Source: Nematostella vectensis | Lineage: Eukaryota > Cnidaria > Anthozoa > Actiniaria > Edwardsiidae | Length of the DNA: 64,000 nucleotides | Reading direction: 5' to 3' | NCBI RefSeq assembly: GCF_932526225.1 | Contig: NC_064034.1 | Location: forward strand, 17,868,887 to 17,932,886 | Shown: piece after piece, positions 56,901 to 64,000 of the stretch | Layout: each line of letters opens with the position of its first letter | How positions within the stretch are numbered: position 1 is the stretch's first letter | Translations under genes and position numbers: made by a program | The notes under the pieces: model-generated | Told to the model about the DNA's origin: nothing | The model's database searches: none | What the model saw: only the letters and a program-made list of their open reading frames with translations

Positions 56901-59900
56901 AGATACCGGAGCCTGAAACAAAAAGGGAAACGCTCTGAATTGGCCAGCAGAATCAAACATCTGAGAGGCGAATAACCAAGCCCAAGGAACGGTTGACCTC
57001 CCACACATCTCCACGCTTCCCCCACCAAAACAACGCCCAAAAAATAGGCAAACGAACAACAGTGGGAAAACATCCGAGCAAAAGTCCGAAAGGTGATCGA
57101 CTCTTGCCGGAAGAAAAAAGAGTCCGACAAACTTCCCCTAACGTAGGACATCCAGCGAAAAATTGCTCCGGAGACCACAGTATTAAAAATCACTCATAGA
57201 ACGCATCGGATTTCACGTATATACTGCGAAAGTGTTTTTACCAAAAAAATAGATAACTCAAACCAATATCACGAAACAATACAAACTTTCAATTCCTTTC
57301 AATTGTTTTCATTTTATAGATGATTGGACTGGAAGTATAAAATGAAGCTTTTGTCGGAAATTGAGTTTCACGAATTCTGGCGGAAGTTAATGTAAGGTCA
57401 TTTCCCGTCACAATGCCGCAACAAACTGATCTTGTAATGCACACAGAATGCCAAACTCATATTCGCATTCTATCATAACATCGCCTTGAATAATTTGAAG
57501 CATAACGCAATCTCTTGTCAGAAGGAAACAGCTCGATGTACAAACTCTCCCGTACCTGAATCCGTGTTCGGATTCTTGCGTTTGTTGTACATTTTCACAA
57601 AGCGCTTCTTCATCTCAACAAAATCGACCTATGAAGCATTAACTCCAGGAATACTCCATTATCGTTATTTTCGCATCAAGGCGGGTTAAGCACGACGCTT
57701 CGTGAAAACAGTATACCTGCCCGGTGATGACACCCGCGGTGTCATTAATGCACAGGAATTCACCTTAGATTATTATGAGTGAAAACAAACTGAAGGAATG
57801 TGTTCCGGCCAGCAGGAGCCCAAGCATGGACATCATCTGCTGCCAATTTTTTTTGCCAAATTTCTATATAATTGACATTGAACTAATTTATCATTTCGAT
57901 GTATTTTGTGAAAAAAAAAACTGTGGTATTCCTAAAATGGCGAGACTCTTTTTATCTTTTTGTTAAATCATTTGTATGGGTTACAATTCGTGAAAATGTC
58001 AGGCGAAAATAAAGAATAATTTATCGATATAGTTATCAACATAACACCTCAGCTCCAAGTGCTCTCAAGGTATAACCTGGGTAGTCATTAGGGCTATTAG
58101 GCAGGATTTTTTTTTTTTACAGAGGTGCGATTTCTTGTTAATATGCCTTGCAGGAATTTTTTTTTTTTTTTCATCCAATCATCTACTCCCTTCCCCCTCA
58201 AAAGTTAAATGGCCCGTCCCTTAGGATCATCACACAAGGCAATATGCAAAGCATGCATACAATATACTTACTGTCTGGAGCGATAGTGTTTCCATTCATT
58301 TTCAGGTCTTTTTCAGTCGTATGGGTATCGTCAACTCGGATTGAACTAGTGGTTAAAGATTTGGCTGTAAGAGAAGGGAAAAAAAACACTTTTAAGAGGA
58401 TTTTAAATTAAAATAAAATGTTTGAGGAATTTTTCTAGGTCTGAAAGAACCCTTTTTAGTCGCACCTTTGTTTTTTTTGTTTTCATTTTATATCTGTGCT
58501 AAAATGTGCTAAAATCTCGAAATAACCATCTAAAACCAAACTTTAATACTTTATTTACTGAATTCGATAAAAAATATCGCATTAGCTTCCCCAAATCAGC
58601 CGAAGGAAATGGATCCTTTTAACACTTTGTACTTTGCTAGGATGACAAAATTGGGATACTTCACGTCTAAGGTAAGTAACCCTTTTACGGTAAGTTTGAA
58701 GCTCTAACTGCAAAATTATGTACATGCTCAAGGAGTCTGTACTTCCTTTTACTGGCAGTGATAATGGCTTGGTCCCTAAGCATGCAATATTGTATTGAAG
58801 CATTAAAAGTGTGTCTCATAACAGCTAACAATAGCATGTGTGTCTCATAACAGCTTAAAATAGCATGTGTGCCTCATAACAGCTTACAATAGCATGATGT
58901 GTGTCACATAACAGCTTACAATAGCATGATGTGTGTCTCATCACAGCTTACAATAGCATGATATGTGTCTCATACCAGCTTACAATAGCATGATGTGTGT
59001 CTCATAACAGCTTACAATAGCATGATGTGTGTCTCATAACAGCTTACAATAGCATGTGTCTCATAACAGCTTACAATAGCATGATGTGTGTCTGATAACA
59101 GCTTACAATAGCATGTGTCTGATAACAGCTTACAATAGCATGTGTCTGATAACAGCTTACAATAGCATGATGTGTGTCTCATAACAGCTTACAATAGCAT
59201 GTGTCTCATAACAGCTTACAATAGCACAGATGTGTGTCTGATAACAGCTTACAATAGCATGTGTCTCATAACAGCTTACAATAGCATGATGTGTGTCTCA
59301 TAACAGCTTACAATAGCATGTGTCTCATAACAGCTTACAATAGCATGATGTGTGTCCCATAACAGCTTACAATAGCATGATGTGTGTCTTATAACAGCTT
59401 ACAATAGCATGATGTGTGTCTGATAACAGCTTACAATAGAATGATGTGTGTCTCATAACAGCTTACAATAGCATGTATCTGATAACAGCTTACAATAGCA
59501 TGATGTGTGTCTCATAACAGCTTACAATAGCATGATGTGTGTCTCATAACAGCTTACAATAGCATGTATCTGATAACAGATAACAATAGCATGTGTCTCA
59601 TAACAGCTTACAATAGCATGATGTGTGTCTCATAACAGCTTACAATAGCATGATGTGTATCTCATAACAGCTTACAATAGCAAGTCTCACCTTCCCTTAT
59701 GGGTGAAAAGACCTCCACATCATCCCCACGAATACCATTAGTATGTGACACCATACTTTGAGTGGCAGGGTTTGGCACAGATGCTGAACTCTTAGGGGTG
59801 GGTTGTGGAGCAGTTGTGGTCCGCCCTGGCTGATTGCTAGTGTTAATAGGGTTAATATTTGTTGCTGACTTGGTTGTTTTATTTGTTAGCATAGAATCGC

Positions 59901-62900
59901 TCTGGGGAAAAAAAACATCAGTTAGTACTGTAAACTTTTCGTATGCGACCACCTCACTGTTATTGTTCAATTCCAGACAAGATCAATCCAACCTTCCACA
60001 AAGGAAATTGGAAATTCTGGGGAACTTTCAGAACCAAGGGGTTAAGCTTCATGTAAACACTCTATTTTGGTAATTTGAGGGGGATCTTAGAACAGTCCCA
60101 CCAGGGTGCAGGTATTTTTCAGGAATCACAGATCGACTCCCTGTTATTACAAACATAGGAAGAAGCTATCAAAACACAAGTGAAGAAAACAACATAAAGT
60201 GATTTGGGGCACTAAAACTGAGGATGAGATACTTTGATATAAGCACACTACAGCTTGTGTCTTAGCCTGCTTACAGGCAGTACTTGATGTTATCATCATC
60301 ATGCGCTCGAACGGAGAGGGTTTTCCGTAATATGTCTTGATGATTATGATGAGTGCTTACAACCTAAGTGATAGTAAACACCATGAAGCAGTTTGTATTT
60401 ATACAGAACACTCATCAGCCTCACTTGAAGAGTGCTACACTATAAAATTCCCTTAGAAAGAGCACTCATGTTTTCACCTTAGAGGAACTGTTCTGGAATC
60501 GCAGACATTGTACGGAGGACATGTGAGCGGCCTGAGTGTTGATAGGTGATGACCCACTGCGAAGGTCATAAACACAAACTTTGCCTGGAACAGAATAAAA
60601 CTCAATTCTTAAGCAGAATAAGATGTTGGTAAAAACCTATCAAAAAAACATAGATAGTATCAAAAATTATTTTTTAAATTATTATTTAAAACCAAATCAT
60701 GTTCGATCAACTGTAGGACACACCTACCACGAGTTGTGCCGACAACAAGAGTGACACCATCATCTAAAAAGTCAACAGCTGTAAGTGGACCATCTGCTGT
60801 AATGACTTTCACTGGCCTTCAAGAACATCAAAAAACAAGGTTGAGTTGAAGGTGAAGCTTTGTGTAATTAATGCTTATTTGAGCATTGTCTGGTTTGTTT
60901 TGAATCAAGGTAAACACCGTTTGTCCTCAAATTAGCAACGTTCACAGTTGCATAACCCCGATTATACATACTTTTTTCCTTGGACGTCGTAAAAAACAAT
61001 TTTCTTATCCAAACCAACACTTGTCAGCAGCATTTCATTGGCAGGGGAGAATGCAAGAGCAGTAGCTGGAGCCTTGTGCTCATTCACGAACGACGTCACC
61101 AGCTTACGCGAATTTGTGTCCCACAGGTTAGACGCACCATCGTCACTCACTGATGCAAGTAGTGCTTTCTTGAAATGTGAAAATTGTAATCCCCTTATTG
61201 CCTGGAACGAAACATAGAGAACAAGATAAGTATAACTATTAAATTGTATAGTAGAACTGAATATGGGGCAAGTTGGGCCCCAGTGAGATACTGTTATAGG
61301 AAATATAAGAAGTGACTTTGTCGATATGACAATACTTGATAAACATAACAATATTTCCAATGCACCAAAAACTGGTATTCGACTTTGCCAAATTTTCATC
61401 GTTAATGAGACTACTTCAGGGCAGACTTAATAAGTCTGAGTCTGCATTGTATTTATTCTTCTGGTTTTAGGATCAAGACTATTTGGGCCTTTTGTATTGA
61501 TTCATAACAATATTTTCAATATAACTATCAACATGTCAGTTCCTGGCAAAATGTAAGGTTAATACAATGTGTTCAAGATATGAAACCTCTGACTTTAATT
61601 CCTTATTTGAGAAGACAAGAATACACAGCATAATTCGCAGAAAACCATTTTCTTTTACAGAGATCCATTTTATTTACATCAAATATTTCAGAAAATCTAA
61701 TCTAGAAATGAATCTGGGTCCTCTGGCCTTAGAAGCAAAGGCCATACAACAAAACTAGTATGACACTGACAGCCTTTTCTAACATGTTTACTGCTAACCT
61801 GTGTTTTAGGTTGTCTTAAAGGCTGGCTAACTTGCGCTGTCACAACATTGTGCAGCAGGATGTTGCCGTCAACGGACCCTGATGCAATGCTGGTATCATT
61901 CCAGTTGAACTGCAGACAGGAGACTGTATCCTTGTGATCTTTGTAAGTCTTCTTGACGCTCTTTGATCGCACATCCCATGCAGTGAGAGTTTTGGTCTTG
62001 CCTCCAAGCAGCAAGTAGCGTGAAGTAGAGTTGAAGGCAGCACATGTGTGACCATCCTTAGAAAAGAAAGATTCATGTTTACAGATGAACAGAAAAAAGA
62101 TTTTCAACAAGTTTACAAAATTCATGCCACTTTTTTTCAAAATCTTTATATATGAAAAATGCTATTTGAGGGTAAAGCCTAATTGTTAGACTTTAGGTTT
62201 ATTTATTCAAGGAGCTCTGTAATCAACATGGTCTAGAGGGAATTACAACTTGGACTAGGGCGGTGCAAATTATACTGCATGTCTCTATTTAACCTTGGAT
62301 GGACAGGAGCAAAAAATGGCAAAATTAAAAATTGTAAGGTTGTGTTAGCTTACATTTTGTTTACATTTTGCCTAGAGGTTCCTTGCATAATATAAAACAA
62401 AATAAGCTTTAGTATTTTTTGGTAGATGATCCGTTCCTGAGATATGATTGAGCAAAGTTGCCATAGATCATGAAAAAAGTGGTAAATTTCGCCCAAATTG
62501 GCAATTTCAGACAAATCAAGAGTCTTATAATTTGCAATATCTCAAGAACGGATTATCTACCCAAAAATACAAAACCTTATTTTGGTTTATAAAACACAAG
62601 AAACATCTATGCAAAAAATCAAGTGAATATAAGGTAACACGACCTTACAATTTGAACTTTGCCTTTTTTTGCCCCTGTCCCTTGGATTAAATGTACGGTA
62701 ATTCCCTAGAACTACTCAAAGGAGGGGAAATTGCTCGAATAAGCATTTTGCCAAAAAAGGGTTGTGCCTTCCCAGAATAAGGGCCTTGCCTGTTTCTCTA
62801 GACTGCACATTTTTCTGTCGTGCAGTTTTGCGACTTTCGGTTCCCCCTTAGGCACACCTTAAATCTTGTTACATTATGATTCTGGGAGGATTTATTCCTC

Positions 62901-63244
62901 CCTACAAGCTCTAATTAGGAACTTTTTGTCTAGAGATCAAATGGATCTTGAAATTAGCATCTCCCCCAATAAGCACCTTGAATAAGCACCTTTGGGCTTA
63001 TTTGAGCAATTTGGTATATAGAAAAAATGTGTTCTGCAATACGATGCTGCTTAATTAGAATTTTTCATATCCTGGTCATTGGTAATGGTTTTATTGGAAA
63101 TCTGGATATTCCAGCCAAGCTGGGGTGGTTGGACAAATAATAACCGATTACTGACCCCAACAACAAAGTCAGTAGAACGGTTGATTCCTCCCTTCAAATA
63201 TGTGAGCACCACTTTATCAGAACTGACACTTGCAAGGCTTTGAT
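53916..63244 (-). CDS. NEDD1: NEDD1, WD-repeat gamma-tubulin targeting factor (5' end outside window)
   Basis: Minus-strand exons in phase: 63156-63244, 61799-62056, 60972-61201, 60728-60816, 60478-60584, 59691-59901, 58272-58364, 56721-56912, 55903-56229, 55541-55712, 55182-55248, 53916-54020; about 645 residues, close to the 660 of human NEDD1, so only the first blades are missing. WD repeats cover the first 260 residues (TYKDHKDTVSCLQFNWND, LLTSVGLDKKIVFYDVQGKK). A Ser/Thr/Pro-rich linker holds VEVFSPIREG, like the MFSPIRD phosphorylation region. The C-terminus matches the gamma-tubulin binding helices: FIKNMIDDSMDEFR, DVVNLQVEMLRQFH, YSVNEALVAEIERLREENKR. NEDD1 carries the gamma-tubulin ring complex to centrosomes and spindles. 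Introns hold a minisatellite and several MITEs. Confidence 0.93.
54218..55010. mobile_element. Mutator-like MITE with 81-bp perfect ends and 9-bp target duplication
   Basis: The arms at 54218-54298 and 54930-55010 are identical inverted copies starting TTCCCTGCTAGCAGAGGCCT. AGGCCAAGG lies on both sides (54209-54217 and 55011-55019). Long ends with a 9-bp duplication are typical of Mutator-like elements. It is 793 bp, sits in the last intron of NEDD1, has no recognisable transposase, and appears recent because the arms match fully. Confidence 0.85.
58807..59683 (+). repeat. 32/27-bp minisatellite in NEDD1 intron
   Basis: Units read ACAGCTTACAATAGCATGAT then GTGTGTCTCATA; many units lack five bases (ATGTGTCT form), so 32-bp and 27-bp units are mixed. 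About 29 units occupy nearly the whole intron between exons 59691-59901 and 58272-58364. The array reaches within 8 bases of the donor side of the exon at 59691. Confidence 0.92.
62289..62690. mobile_element. TTAA-flanked inverted-repeat element in NEDD1 intron
   Basis: Two arms of about 170 bp face each other: TTAACCTTGGATGGACAGGA on the left and the complement TTAATCCAAGGGACAGGGGC on the right, both continuing through AATTGTAAGGT and a GATCCGTTC/AATCCGTTC block. TTAA at both ends suggests a piggyBac-type MITE; arm divergence suggests it is old. Confidence 0.6.
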
Positions 63245-64000
63245 CTGCACAGAGGTTAAGGACTTACTGTACATGTCTCTCAAGAGAACATTACTCACAA
63301 GATAAGTAATTTAAAACAGGCTAGGGGAAGTTTGATTGAACAAAAACAACAACATTTCTGTCATTTAGCTCACATTTCTCACAAGAGAACAAAACTTAAA
63401 GCTGTAATATTACAGTTTACTTCAGGTCAATTTCCAATTATTTTTAATGGAAAACATTAAAAATATTTCAAAATTGTTAAAGCAGTATGTCTTTTGAAAG
63501 CTTCTTCTGAGCATGTAACTGATAATTAAAAGCAGAAGGCCTGTTTGAGAGTGATGATTCTAATAGATTATTTTGTCTCTTGCCAGTTGAAGTTTCCATT
63601 GGCCTGACAAAGTAAACTGGTGACAATGCTGCTTTAACAGTCCTACCTCAATAGCTCTATGAAAACATTTCTCAGATGTCAATCTCAGGGCTAACAAATA
63701 TTGGGAGTAGACAAGTTTCTTACTGAAAATATTTTTGTTGGTTCACATATTTTTCAGCATAGAATCAGGGAAATATTTAATGCTACAAACCAGGAGATTT
63801 TTAATTTCAAATAAGCCATGTCACATATTGTGTGAAAAGACATATGATAACATATAGAAATGCTAATTTAATTTTAACAACACATAGGCAATAGTACATT
63901 ATAGTATTATCTTATGGATAAAACTATTGGATGAATATAGGAACCCAACACAACGTGTTCTTTTTAGGCCAAACTTATTCAATATTAATGTGTGACGACA
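63245..64000. other. NEDD1 intron, no further exon seen
   Basis: Upstream of the acceptor for exon 63156-63244 I found no minus-strand segment matching the first WD repeat or a start codon context. The remaining 5' exons should lie beyond the window. Confidence 0.5.

Noticed and set aside
62690-63030. AATTGCTCGAATAAGC-type inverted motifs after the TTAA element
   Set aside because: Possibly another MITE, but the ends could not be fixed and the arms are weak.

Overview
The window is eukaryotic. Genes are split into many short exons by GT-AG introns, the intergenic DNA is rich in small inverted-repeat transposons and minisatellites, and every recognisable gene is an animal gene. Gene content and repeat style suggest a cnidarian, probably a sea anemone of the Nematostella type. 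That assignment is inference. No prokaryotic operon, CRISPR array, tRNA or rRNA gene is supported.

Layout. (1) 442-8223, plus: 3' part of a CCDC78-like gene (kinesin-like end, then a long coiled coil); its reading frame ends inside the first unit of a 28-bp minisatellite (8199-9925), which is followed by a 31-bp array (10266-13055). (2) 13700-14707, minus: a single-exon FBXL12-like F-box/LRR gene, head to head with RANBP3 (15160-21991, plus). (3) 24372-28660, minus: a small MAP3K-like kinase with a shortened activation segment. (4) 29911-33012, minus: a TEX36-like gene. (5) 33406-45678: a 12.3-kb DNA transposon with matching inverted ends and a near-perfect 6-bp target duplication. It carries an intron-rich DDE integrase gene (plus) and a convergent SAM/UBX/HECT-like gene (minus). 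(6) 46004-50934, plus: an IHO1 (CCDC36)-like meiotic gene. (7) 53916-63244, minus: most of NEDD1, whose 5' exons lie beyond the window.

How it fits together. Several host genes act on microtubules, centrioles or germ cells: CCDC78 (deuterosome), TEX36 (testis), IHO1 (meiotic breaks) and NEDD1 (gamma-tubulin targeting). TEX36 and IHO1 are divergent, and only about 720 bp would separate their start codons without the transposon, so the element seems to have landed in a shared germline-type promoter. The element is the most interesting object here: a transposase-like gene travels with a ubiquitin-system protein. This copy looks damaged, with one integrase splice donor reading GA instead of GT, a one-base frame loss in the SAM/UBX/HECT gene, and three smaller elements nested in its introns.

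Exon boundaries were read by eye from splice signals and phase. Homology calls rest on recalled family features, not on searches.
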